From the NCBI GenBank assembly GCA_016714985.1, contig JADKBS010000001.1:825001-889000 (forward strand): a stretch of DNA of 64,000 bases, given 5' to 3'. Shown here in pieces: positions 8,246-18,201 of this stretch; within the stretch, counting starts at the first letter, position 1; every line of letters begins with the position of its first letter. The notes below the pieces were generated by a model. That model was not told the origin of the DNA. It worked only from the letters and a program-made list of their open reading frames with translations, and ran no database searches. This DNA is from Saprospiraceae bacterium. Its GTDB lineage: Bacteria > Bacteroidota > Bacteroidia > Chitinophagales > Saprospiraceae. A program made the translations under genes and the position numbers.

Positions 8246-11071
8246 ATGATTGATACATCACCATCCACTGACCTTTCACTCGAAACCCGCAAATCCAATC
8301 AAAGTAAGTTCATCTGGGCCTTCGCTGAAGGCAACGGCAAGAACAAGCATTTGCTTGGTGGCAAAGGCGCCAACCTCTGCGAAATGACCCAAATCGGGTT
8401 GAACGTGCCGCCTGGCTTCGTCATCAGTACTGAAGCCTGCCTCACCTACCTTGCCAACCCCGACCACACCCTGCCCGAAGGGCTGATGGACGAGGCAAGG
8501 GAACACATCGCAAGACTGGAGGATGCCACTGGCAAGGGCTTTGGCGATGCCAACAACCCGTTGCTCGTCTCCGTGCGCTCCGGCTCGGCCATGTCCATGC
8601 CGGGCATGATGGACACCATCCTCAACCTCGGCCTGAACTCGAAAACCCTGCCCGGCCTGATTGCCCAGACGGGCAACGAACGCTTCGGCTACGATGCCTA
8701 CCGCCGCTTCATCCAGCTGTTTGGCAAGGTGGCGCTCGGCGTTCCCGATGAAAAATTCGACCACCATTTCGAAGAAATCAAACGCCGTGCAGGTGTGAAG
8801 GTGGACGTGGGCCTCAGTGCCGACGACCTCAAGGAAATCAGCGATCGCTTCCGCAAAGTGGTGCTGGAGCATACGGGCAAGCCGTTCCCAGAGGACGTTT
8901 ACGACCAGCTCCGCATCGCCATCCAAGCCGTGTTCAACTCATGGATGGGCAAGCGGGCCGTTGACTACCGTCGAGAGTTCAACATCACACCGGACAAGGC
9001 GAACGGCACTGCCGTCAATATCGTGACGATGGTCTTTGGCAACATGGGCCCCGACAGTGCAACAGGCGTGGGCTTCACCCGTGACCCCGGCACTGGCGAG
9101 AACGTCATGTTCGGCGAATACCTCGTGAACGCTCAGGGCGAGGACGTCGTTGCGGGCATCCGCACCCCGAAACCCGTGGCCGAACTGGCCAGCGAAATGC
9201 CGGAAATGTACGAGCAACTGGAAGAACTGCGCCGCAAACTGGAAACCCACTACCAAGAGGTGCAGGATTTTGAATACACCATCGAAAATCAGACCCTCTA
9301 CTGCCTCCAGACCCGCAACGGCAAGATGAACACCACGGCGCTCGTGCGCACTTCGGTGGAGATGGTGAAGGAAGGTTTGATAAACAAAGAACAGGCATTG
9401 CTGCGCATACAACCTGAGATGCTGGAGCAATTGCTGTTCCGCCGCCTCGACCCAAAACACAAGTCGCAGCCGCTGGCACAGGGCTTGCCCGCCTCGCCGG
9501 GCGCTGCCTCCGGCCATTGCGTTTTCGATGCCGACCGTGCTGAGTCGCTTGGTAAAGCTGGACAAAAAGTCATCCTCGTTCGGGAAGAAACCAAACCCGA
9601 AGACATCCACGGTTTCTTTGCTTCACAAGGTATTTTCACCAGCCGGGGCGGTAAGACCTCCCACGCTGCCGTGGTGGCCCGTGGCATGGGCAAACCTTGC
9701 GTGGCTGGTGCCGAGGGCATCTCTGTGGACGTGAAACTGCGCCAAGCCGTTATCGGAGAAAAAACGCTGCACGAAGGCGACTATATCACCATAGATGGCG
9801 GTACGGGCAAGGTCTATCAGGGCGAAGTGCCTACCGTTGAACCGACCTTCTCGAAAGAACTGCAAACCCTGCTCGGCTGGGCCGACGACGTGGCAAGGCT
9901 GAAAGTTTTCGCCAACGCCGATACGCCCGGTGCTGCGCAAAAAGCGGTCGAATATGGTGCAATGGGCATCGGCCTTTGCCGCACCGAGCGTATGTTCAAC
10001 GATGTGGACAGGCTGCCCATCGTGATTGACATGATACTGGCTGCCAACACCACGGAACGGGAAGCCGCCCTGAACCGCTTGCTGCCTATCCAGCGCAAGG
10101 ACTTCGTTGAAATCTTCAAGGCCATGTCGCCACGGCCCGTGACGGTGCGCCTGCTCGACCCGCCCATCCACGAGTTCCTGCCATCTGAGGAAGAACTCAT
10201 TGGCGAACTGGAGCACCTGCGCCACCTGAAAACGACGATTGACGGCGTGAACAACCTCTACGGCAGCCTTCGCCTGCTCGAAGCCAAGGAGGAACTGGAA
10301 CACGATTACCCAGCACCGTTCAACCAGATGGGGGCCGACCTCGTGACGAAGGCCGTGCAGAAAAAAGAGCTGATGCTGCGCAAAATCAAGGAACTGCACG
10401 AGGTGAACCCGATGCTCGGCCACCGGGGCGTAAGGCTCGGCCTGACGTACCCTGAGATTTACAAAATGCAGATACAGTCCATCCTCGAAGCCGCTGCTGA
10501 ATGCCAGGAGGCTGGCGTGGAGGTTCACCCAGAAATCATGGTGCCACAGGTTTGCACGGCCCGTGAGTTAGAGCATGTAAAAGTCTTTGTGGACGAAATC
10601 AGGGAGAAAATCGAGGCCAAGATGAACGCACCGCTGGAATTCAAGTTCGGCTCCATGATTGAGGTCGTTCGGGCTTGCATGCGTGCCGACGAGCTGGCCA
10701 AAGTCGCTCAGTTCTTCTCCTTCGGAACGAATGACCTGACGCAGGCCACCTACTCCTTCAGCCGGGAGGACGCCGAGAACAAGTTCTTGCCGCTCTACCA
10801 GCAGATGGACGTCGTACATGACAACCCCTTCGAGGTGCTTGACCGCAAGGGCGTTGGACGCCTGATGGAAATCACCGTGGAATGGGGCCGCAAGCAGCGC
10901 CCGAACCTGAAAATCGGCATCTGCGGCGAGCATGGCGGCCACCCGGCTTCCATCGCCTTCTGCCACAAGATTGGCTTGGATTACGTCTCCTGCTCCGGCC
11001 CTCGTGTGCCGATAGCGAGGTTGGCGGCGGCCCATGCGAAATTGGGCGAGGCGAAATATACTTCGGATTAA
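8246..11071 (+). CDS. ppdK: Pyruvate, phosphate dikinase
   Basis: A 941-aa cytoplasmic enzyme interconverting pyruvate, ATP and phosphate with PEP, AMP and pyrophosphate. It lets the cell make PEP from pyruvate or run glycolysis with pyrophosphate. The N-terminal ATP-grasp domain contains LLGGKGANLCEM and SVRSGSAMSMPGMMDTILNLG. The swivelling phosphohistidine domain carries GGKTSHAAVVARGMGKPC, with the catalytic His near residue 473. The C-terminal TIM barrel carries GLCRTERMF, PMLGHRGVRLG and the active-site Cys in GICGEHGGHP. Length and domain order match bacterial PPDK; the N-terminus has a short extension before the conserved core. The gene is intact over 2.8 kb, in contrast to the frameshifted repeat genes of this window. 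No PPDK regulatory protein gene is adjacent. Confidence 0.98.
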   Translation: MIDTSPSTDLSLETRKSNQSKFIWAFAEGNGKNKHLLGGKGANLCEMTQIGLNVPPGFVISTEACLTYLANPDHTLPEGLMDEAREHIARLEDATGKGFGDANNPLLVSVRSGSAMSMPGMMDTILNLGLNSKTLPGLIAQTGNERFGYDAYRRFIQLFGKVALGVPDEKFDHHFEEIKRRAGVKVDVGLSADDLKEISDRFRKVVLEHTGKPFPEDVYDQLRIAIQAVFNSWMGKRAVDYRREFNITPDKANGTAVNIVTMVFGNMGPDSATGVGFTRDPGTGENVMFGEYLVNAQGEDVVAGIRTPKPVAELASEMPEMYEQLEELRRKLETHYQEVQDFEYTIENQTLYCLQTRNGKMNTTALVRTSVEMVKEGLINKEQALLRIQPEMLEQLLFRRLDPKHKSQPLAQGLPASPGAASGHCVFDADRAESLGKAGQKVILVREETKPEDIHGFFASQGIFTSRGGKTSHAAVVARGMGKPCVAGAEGISVDVKLRQAVIGEKTLHEGDYITIDGGTGKVYQGEVPTVEPTFSKELQTLLGWADDVARLKVFANADTPGAAQKAVEYGAMGIGLCRTERMFNDVDRLPIVIDMILAANTTEREAALNRLLPIQRKDFVEIFKAMSPRPVTVRLLDPPIHEFLPSEEELIGELEHLRHLKTTIDGVNNLYGSLRLLEAKEELEHDYPAPFNQMGADLVTKAVQKKELMLRKIKELHEVNPMLGHRGVRLGLTYPEIYKMQIQSILEAAAECQEAGVEVHPEIMVPQVCTARELEHVKVFVDEIREKIEAKMNAPLEFKFGSMIEVVRACMRADELAKVAQFFSFGTNDLTQATYSFSREDAENKFLPLYQQMDVVHDNPFEVLDRKGVGRLMEITVEWGRKQRPNLKIGICGEHGGHPASIAFCHKIGLDYVSCSGPRVPIARLAAAHAKLGEAKYTSD

Positions 11072-11206
11072 GTTCGAGATTGAGTTTTCAAGATTGGTGA
11101 AAAAGGAAAGGGGGTTGCTGCGGGAGCGGCGACACCTTTTTTTGTTTTGGGGAGGGGGTAACGGTTTGGGGCTACAAGAAGTTGGCGATTTCGAAGAACT
11201 AAACTG

Positions 11207-11236
11207 TCTGCTACCACAAAATCTGCTACCACAAAA
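11207..11236. repeat. Two tandem copies of a 15-mer
   Basis: TCTGCTACCACAAAA occurs twice head to tail in the 250-base gap after ppdK. The rest of the gap (11072-11325) shows no gene. Confidence 0.8.
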
Positions 11237-11817
11237 GTTGATTTGAGGTAGAATGTTCATTTAACCACTGAACCCGCCAATTTCTTGTAGTTGCTGTCAT
11301 AGGCTGGTGTTCATTTATGTTAGGCTTACGCATTTAATAAATTATTAATAATCTGTTTGCCTCTCTCAATCCTATCTTCTGTGTCGATACCATCATTCTG
11401 TTGAATCGGGTATTCAGTTAGAATACCATTATTTGATACTACATATTTGTCGGTCAGGCATTCAATAGCGTAATCGGTATTCATGATTTTCAAATTATCG
11501 CCCTGATAGGCATATTCTCCCAATGATAGTTTTCCTAAAAAATCAGGCAGCATAAACAATGTGTATAAAAAGACATTCCAGTTTTTGCCACCAATACTTT
11601 TTTCTGTATTCATCATTATAATGTTGTAATCCTTTGTTTGTTTATTGCTCCAATAGTACATGCCAAAATTGCCGTGGAGCATGGTATTGTATTTCACAAA
11701 ATAGTAACGCCAATCTTTGGGTGTTTCTTTGTTTTTAAGGTAAATGTCAATATGTTTTCCCAGGTAATCATTGTTGATATTCGATTCATCAAGCGTTAAA
11801 AGCAGGTTGTGGACAAT

Positions 11818-13062
11818 TACGCTACTGACACTTTAATGGGTGCCTGAAAAAGAAGGAATTAGGTGAGTCATAGTATCTTTGGATTGACTAAAAACAATTC
11901 ACTATGACGACCCAACCCCTTCAAGTTGACGAAATTAAGCAGTTTTTCCCAGGTTGGCGCAAGGACGTGCTGAAAATTTCCTGCTGATAGTCCACTGCAT
12001 CATCCGCTGCCGCACGGTCTGCCTTTACAAGTGCCGAGCAGAGGCCGGGCTATCCTCCAGCGCCGGAACCTCAAGCTGGAAAGCATTTACAAGCAGTTCA
12101 TTCGCTTCTTCAAGATGAAGTGGATTGACGGTTTCCGCATGGGCATCGCATGGCTGATTATCAGCATGAGCGGCCTGCGGACGGAGGCCTTCCTCGTGAT
12201 GGACAGGACGAACCGGAAGCTCGGCGGCATTGACACATCAACGTGTTGTTCATCGGCCTGTTGCTCCCAAACGGCTGCTTCTGCGCCCATCGTTGAGCGC
12301 CACTGGCCAAGAAAGGCAACAGCAGCACGGAAGAGCGCAAGGCGCTGATGGGGCGGTTCCAGAAGGGCGGCGACCGTTCAACTCCTTGAAAATCAGCGTG
12401 TTGGCGGACAGGGAGTTCATCGGGGCGGAGTGGTTCCACTTTGAGGGCATGTGGGTTCCTCGTCATCCGGCTCCGCCACCAGGACTACCAGCCTCGTGGC
12501 GGCCTCCATCAAGAAAACGGTGGCCAAGACGGACGGGCACATCCGCAGGAGGCTCAGGCGTGACGGCTTCTTCAAGGCCAGCATCGAGATACTGGGGCAC
12601 ACCTACACCTATGTAGTGTTCCCCAATACTGGTAGTCGAAAGGGCACGGACGAGTTCGTCGTAATTGCTGTCGGACATGGCCGATGCCGCCAAAATCAGC
12701 GAGGCCTACCGAAAGCGGTGGGGCATCGAGGTATTCTTCCTCCATTGCAAGACCAACGGGTTCAACATGGAGGACCTGAACTTCAAGAACTTGGAAAAGG
12801 TGCAGCCCTCATGGCGCTGGCAGCGGTTGCCTACGTATTCTCGCTGAACGGCCTGATAAAAGAGGGAGTGAAGCCTATTGCCCTGAAAATTACCGGGACA
12901 AAAAGGCGAGGTCCATCTCTTTGTTCCGGCTTGGGTTTGACAACTTAAAGAATATGCTGCACGTTTTGACCGACTTGATGGGGTTTTTGCTGGAAATCTT
13001 GGCAAAAAGCCACTATAATCCGAGGGAACTGGTGTTTTCTCATAAAAGTGTACAGTAGCGTA
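11818..13062 (+). mobile_element. IS4-type insertion sequence, copy 1
   Basis: This 1245-bp element has terminal inverted repeats of about 23 bp beginning TACGCTACTG and ending CAGTAGCGTA. It is flanked by 9-bp target duplications that match at 8 of 9 positions (GTGGACAAT at 11809-11817, GTTGACAAT at 13063-13071). It carries one transposase gene and a TATCTTTG promoter element at 11874-11881 just inside the left end. It sits inside the second DUF262 gene, antisense to it. A second copy in opposite orientation lies at 16090-17350, in the partner gene. Confidence 0.93.
11904..12948 (+). CDS. IS4-type DDE transposase, copy 1 (multiple frameshifts)
   Basis: The ATG (MTTQPLQVDEIKQFFPGW) lies about 20 bases after the internal TATCTTTG promoter. 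Joined across frames, it encodes about 350 aa with the DDE signature: first Asp in FLVMDRTN, second Asp in ISVLADREF, and the Y-(2)-R-(3)-E-(6)-K box of the IS4 group in YRKRWGIEVFFLHCK. The reading frame is lost early (a GAAAATT run has one A fewer than copy 2, near 11977) and again near 12050, 12235 and 12650. Compared with copy 2 the differences are mostly one- or two-base indels in short runs. Both copies are therefore broken at different places. The true element may be intact, with the indels as sequencing errors; otherwise both copies are decayed and cannot move by themselves. Confidence 0.85.
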
Positions 13063-16000
13063 GTTGACAATATTAAAAGTTTCTTCAAAACCTGTTCTTA
13101 TTTTCGTAGGATGGAATAAATCAATCCAAACGGAATCATTGCTTCTTGCTCCGAGCTGAAAGCGCCAGGAAATAAACTGAGAATAATCGCCTAAAGTCAG
13201 TAACGCTCTGTTTATATACTCTTTATGGCAATTATCAAACAGAAGTCTGAATTTTTTGAAACTGACAGGATTGTTTAAATCTACAACTGAGACACAGCCC
13301 TTCAATAATGAATGGTCTTCTAAATGATTTAGTTCGTCCTCTTGTTCTGCATTATCAATTAACCATTGATTTTTTTTACGTTCTTCCTCTTTTTGTCTAA
13401 CATTGTAGCCAAGATCACCACTTTCTGTTTCCGGAATTACACCCGTAAGTATAATTGATTTGGATTCACTCAGCAATGTTTTCATACGGTCATCACGAAT
13501 TTCATCTGAGGAGTTCCAAATTAAATTTCTGATTACTCTTATTCTGCGTTGAAACTGAGCCTCCGAAATGGTCTTTTTGTTCTGAAGATATATGACAATG
13601 GAATAAATCAACAATATTTTATTTAAGGGGAATTTTCTGTTTCTCCCGGCATATTCTCCGTAATTGTCAAGACATTCCTTGAAGATATTCAAGTCATCCT
13701 GATAAACCTTTACCTTACCGGTTTCATATGAGTTTTTTGAGAAAATCGTTTCGAAAATATTCAAAATATTGAGATTAAGCCAACAATCAAATGAGCTTTT
13801 CAGATAAAGAATGTTTTCCTTAGCATTTTTATTCTTGGTGCCATATAAAAACTGTGCGACCTTAAATTCATCCTTTTCAATGGCCAACCCGGATTCATAA
13901 GAAATAATATCGCTAATGAAATGAAAATAGCGCATAAATTCATCATCGATGATATTGTTATCTCCACGGAAGGGGAACAACATATCCGTCCAGTCAATAT
14001 CAAACTTATGATTGATTTCTTTAGAAAATTCTTCGGAAGTATGTTTGATAATTTCTTCAAATTCGGCTTTAAAATGTTCGAACGGGGTTAGTGGTTTACC
14101 CCGTGAGTTCATTTTTATATACAAATCATCGTTTAGACCCATTTCGGAGAGCGGTAAAAAATAGAAGCTTATATTTTTGCTGGTTACCAATGATTCCCAT
14201 AAGCCTGGCTGACTGCCAAATTTATGGTGAATGGCATCAATCATAACCAGCATACTTTGAATAGTTGGGTCGTTTTTCCACTCATAAGGATACCAAAATT
14301 GGTCCTTAATGGCAACAGAAAGATCTTCGGCAGTGAAATCGGGTGAATATTCTACCAAATCCTGGCAAAAATCACGTGAACTAAAACGGGTAGCGTAAGA
14401 AAAATTATTCAAGAATTCATATTCTGAAGATACGATTTTTTCTTTTTTTGCAATGTACCAATGTAATAAAAACAGGGTTGTTAAACGCTGCTGACCATCG
14501 AGAGGAGTTAAAACACCATCCTTGCAAACATCACCATAAACAAAATCAAGTGTTATAGGGCTGTTGCCAACAATTGACTGAAACAAAGCTTCTAGAAACC
14601 GTTCACGGATTCTGTTTACTTCCTCATTTGTTCTGCCTTGTGCATAATCACGCTGAATGATTGGTATTTCAATTTTGGTCAATGTTATTGTATCGCCTTG
14701 GAACTCGAAGGAGCTTCCAAAAAGACTTTGAAATGTATATTCCCGTGTGTTCATAGTTTGATTTCCTTTTGAATCAGTGTTAAATACGCTCGCAATACAG
14801 TGTTCATTTCTGATATAACCCCATCTCTGTCGGCTTTGCCCCAAAAATGAACCTGATTGGATTCGGAAGGGGTGTAATATTTGAGGAAAACACGCCTGGT
14901 ACAAACTGGAATGTAATCGCTTGTTTTATCCATTTCAAGTATTTTATTGCGCTTAACATCAAAAGTAGAGTTGTTCAATGCCGAATTATCGGATTGCTTT
15001 AAAAGTGCCAAATTGGACAAGGAATGTGTGTAATCGATACTGCCATCTTCTGATAAAATATTGATTACACGGTCGAACAAAGCTGAAAATGTATCGCCTT
15101 TCAGATGTTCGTCCTTAACAGCCTCGTCAATGTCCTGGATTAAATCTTTATCTGTACCGTTGTCAATACTCATCAATGAATTTCTGTGCAAACTCAACCA
15201 TTCCACCCATTGTTCTCGCTTATTAAGACCTTGTGATTGCTGTGCATGAATGTGTTCTAGGCTCCAATCTTCCTGTTTGTGTTTGTCGAAGGGGAAACGC
15301 ATTGTTTCATCGGATTTTTGCCTGATAGTTTCTATATTGAATAAGAGTAATAACTTCTCGATTAAACCGTAGTCTGTTTTGTTATCGTATCCCAGATCTA
15401 AATAATCTTTCCTGAAATTAATGCTTTCTGCAATTAATGTCCAATGAATTTTGAAAGGTTGTTTTGGTAACATCTTTTGAATTGTTAATCAGTTCCTTTA
15501 AGTCATTGGAATCGGAAGCCACTAGGTATCCGATTTTGTGGTACAAGTCGATATTTTCGTACCATTCTTTCAAACGCTGGTAATAACGTAAAATTTCCTT
15601 CCAAATATCCGATTTTTCACCACTTTTTTTAATCTTATCAACGAAATGGAAGAAAGTGTAGAATTTTTCACGTTCACCTTTTTGCTTATCTGCCATTAAA
15701 TCGAATATCAGTTCGATACGGGTGGAATAAGTTGCCGGTTTTTGGTTAGTTATAAAATACCACAAGCTATCGTTGTGCAGTTCTTTTTCGATAATATCCC
15801 ATTCAGTTGCAATTTCCAATTGTTTTCTGTTGTCAATACCGTTATTGCGACTCAGGAATAATGCTTTTACAAGTTCAGCATTCGTTAACGGAATACGCCC
15901 GATATTGAGACGCGTAAATAGAGCAACAGAATCCTCTTCTTTGTCGGAGTGGGTTTCATACCAAATAATCCGGATACGCTCATTCAGTTTTTTATACAGG

Positions 16001-16089
16001 TTGAAAGCGGCCAAGGCTTCGTCTTTTTGGGTTTTAAACCAACATGAAATAGTGCGATAGGCTTCAATAATAAAATACTCATCAATATT

Positions 16090-17350
16090 TACGCTACTGT
16101 ACACTTTTATGAGAAAACACCAGTTCCCTCGGATTATAGTGGCTTTTTGCCAAGATTTCCAGCAAAAACCCCATCAAGTCGGTCAAAACGTGCAGCATAT
16201 TCTTTAAGTTGTCAAACCAAGCCGGAACAAAGAGATGGACCTCGCCTTTTTGTCCCGGTAATTTTTCAGGGCAATAGGCTTCACTCCCTCTTTTATCAGG
16301 CCGTTCAGCAGCGAGAATACGTAGGCAACCGCTGCCAGCGCCATGAGGAGCTGCACCTTTTCCAAGTTCTTGAAGTTCAGGTCCTCCATGTTGAACCCGT
16401 TGGTCTTGCAATGGAGGAAGAATACCTCGATGCCCCACCGCTTTCGGTAGGCCTCGCTGATTTTGGCGGCATCGGCCATGTCCGACAGCAGTACGACGAA
16501 CTCGTCCGTGCCCCTTTCGACTACCAGTATTGGGGAACACTACATAGGTGTAGGTGTACCCCAGTATCTCGATGCTGGCCTTGAAGAAGCCGTCACGCCT
16601 GAGCCTCCTGCGGATGTGCCCGTCCGTCTTGGCCACCGTTTTCTTGATGGAGGCCGCCACGAGGCCCAGGTAGTCCTGGTGGCGGAGCCGGATGACGAAG
16701 GAGAACCCACATGCCCTCAAGAAGTGGAACCACTCCGCCCTGATGAACTCCCCTGTCCGCCAACACGCTGATTTTCAAGGAGTTGAACGGTCGCCACGCC
16801 TTCTGGAACCGCCCCATCAGCGCCTTGCGCTCTTCCGTGCTGCTGTTGCCTTTCTTGGCCAGTGGCTTCCAAACGATGGGCACGAAGCAGCCGTTTGGGA
16901 GCAACAGGCCGATGAACAGCACGTTGATGTCAATGCCGCCGAGCTTCCAGTTCGTCCTGTCCATCACGAGGAAGGCCTCCGTCCGCAGGCCGCTCATGCT
17001 GATAATCAGCCAAGCGATGCCCATGCAGAAACCGTCAATCCACTTCATCTTGAAGAAGCGAATGAACTGCTTGTAAATGCTTTCCAGCTTGAGGTTCCGG
17101 CGCTGGAGGATAGCCCCGGCCTCTGCTCGGCACTTGTAAAGGCAGACCGTGCGGCAGCGGATGATGCAGTGGACTATCAGCAGGAAATTTTTCAGCACGT
17201 CCTTGCGCCAACCTGGGAAAAACTGCTTAATTTCGTCAACTTGAAGGAGTTGGGTCGTCATAGTGAATTGTTTTTAGTCAATCCAAAGATACTATGACTC
17301 ACCTAATTCCTTCTTTTTCAGGCACTTACATTAAAGTGTCCAGTAGCGTA
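16090..17350 (-). mobile_element. IS4-type insertion sequence, copy 2
   Basis: A 1261-bp copy of the element at 11818-13062, in the opposite orientation. It has the same inverted ends (TACGCTACTG...CAGTAGCGTA) and a perfect 9-bp target duplication, ATCAATATT, at 16081-16089 and 17351-17359. It interrupts the first DUF262 gene, antisense to copy 1. Each copy has its own target duplication, so these are two separate insertions rather than the result of an inversion between copies. A TATCTTTG promoter element (minus strand, 17284-17291) precedes its transposase. Confidence 0.95.
16204..17261 (-). CDS. IS4-type DDE transposase, copy 2 (frameshifted)
   Basis: About 352 codons when joined, starting MTTQLLQVDEIKQFFPGW. 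The first 190 or so codons are open through the first Asp (FLVMDRTNWKLGG) and second Asp (ISVLADR). The frame then shifts near 16750 (GGACAGGGGAG versus GGACAGGGAG in copy 1) and again near 16515. The end carries the YREK box (YRKRWGIEVFFLHCK) and finishes ...LFRLGLTT. This is the better preserved copy. A consensus of both copies reads through every break I examined, so I infer that the parental transposase was intact. Confidence 0.88.
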
Positions 17351-17878
17351 ATCAATATTAAGCGGTCCCTTATCTAAGGTATCTGCACTTATTGTTTCCA
17401 GGAATAGTTTGCTTCCCGTTCTGGTTTCATATTCCATTGAAAAATTGAGATGAAACGGCAGATTTAACTGTTTCATATAACGAAAAATGAGGAAAATTGT
17501 GGTTAATCTCTGCTGCCCATCAATCAACTCAAATCTCCTATCACTGATTTTTCTAACCACGATTGGCTGCAAGCTGTAATTTTTGCCTTCTTCTATTTCT
17601 TGAATATCGTTGAGCAGCATTTTTACTTCCTCTTTCCAGCGATAACCACGCTGATAGGCAGGCACATAAAATTCGCCTTCGATACTGCCGACTAATTTTG
17701 GCTCTAGATTTATGTTGTTCATTGCTTATTTCAATCAAGTATTAAATTTTTCATTTTATGTCTCATTGTTTATGTATGGAGTTTTTCTACACTTGCCTAT
17801 CCCCCAATTTTCGACCCCACAACATGAAAAAATCCTGAACCCCAGCAACTTATCATTCCGCAGCTCATCTTCCTACCT

Positions 17879-18034
17879 ATGAAGCGCACCGAGATTTTTG
17901 ATAGTCAAACCCGTCATTCCGTGCCCATCAAGTGGTTGATAGAAGGCCATGAGAACGATGGCTGGCGCCACAACTTGGGCGGTAAATTCTTCAGCCTGTC
18001 CCGTTTGCGTCCGTTGCTGCGCCTCGCACTTTAG
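17879..18034 (+). CDS. Small hypothetical ORF (51 aa)
   Basis: An open frame starting MKRTEIFDSQTRH and ending LRPLLRLAL, between the DUF262 pair and the subtilase gene. The sequence is hydrophilic and ends in a Leu/Arg-rich tail. I do not recognise it. Codon use is compatible with a gene and no other feature occupies 17723-18201, but no promoter or clear ribosome site supports it. It could be a remnant. Confidence 0.3.
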   Translation: MKRTEIFDSQTRHSVPIKWLIEGHENDGWRHNLGGKFFSLSRLRPLLRLAL

Positions 18035-18201
18035 CAAGGCGGTGAATTTTTCAAGGCAATCCTATCTGGATGGTTGCGAAATCGCTGCCAAGTAATGGCA
18101 TTTTTTCTAACTATCAAAGCCATGTCCTAAGATTTCCGAAATCTTCAAGATTTCGTAAATCTGCGCCGCCTCACCTAATCCTCGCTTACGAAAGCACCGC
18201 C

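Larger units (their letters stand above)
11326..14754 (-). pseudogene. DUF262-family protein, second gene of the pair, interrupted by IS copy 1
   Basis: The downstream member of a coupled DUF262 pair. Its ATG (14754) overlaps the TGA of the upstream gene as ATGA. It shows the DUF262 (ParB/GmrS-like) motifs IPIIQRDYAQGR and LDGQQRLTTLFLLHWY near the N-terminus, and YIKMNSRGKPLTPFEHFK further on. At codon boundary ...FNIV the frame is broken by the IS at 11818-13062. Removing the IS and one 9-bp target duplication leaves 2175 nt, exactly 725 codons with no internal stop, and the protein continues through a WRYYFVKYNTML region to its stop at 11326. DUF262 proteins include the nucleotide-sensing or hydrolysing half of GmrSD, a type IV restriction system against modified phage DNA. 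A defence role here is inferred from the family. As the sequence stands, the gene is inactivated only by the insertion. Confidence 0.85.
14751..17722 (-). pseudogene. DUF262/DUF1524 protein (GmrSD-like), first gene of the pair, interrupted by IS copy 2
   Basis: Starts MNNINLEPKLVGSIEG at 17722. N-terminal DUF262 motifs are FYVPAYQRGYRWKEEV and FELIDGQQRLTTIFLIF. A central conserved stretch reads LFTRLNIGRIPLTNAELVKALFL. The C-terminal part has the DUF1524 His-Me/HNH-like motif EDWSLEHIHAQ, which in GmrD supplies the nuclease. The IS (16090-17350) interrupts it after codons for NID, and the 9-bp target duplication encodes the same three residues on both sides. Without the IS and one duplication 1702 nt remain, one more than a multiple of three. 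This agrees with a +1 frameshift seen near 15430-15470. The intact protein would be about 566 aa. Its stop overlaps the start of the second gene (ATGA). Predicted phage defence, inactive as sequenced. Confidence 0.85.

Noticed and set aside
8276..10528. Long minus-strand open frames opposite ppdK
   Set aside because: Antisense artefacts of C-rich codon use; ppdK is complete and intact on the plus strand.
11818..17350. Inversion of the DUF262 segment by recombination between the inverted IS copies
   Set aside because: Each copy is flanked by its own 9-bp duplication, and both genes read through after removing the IS in the present orientation.
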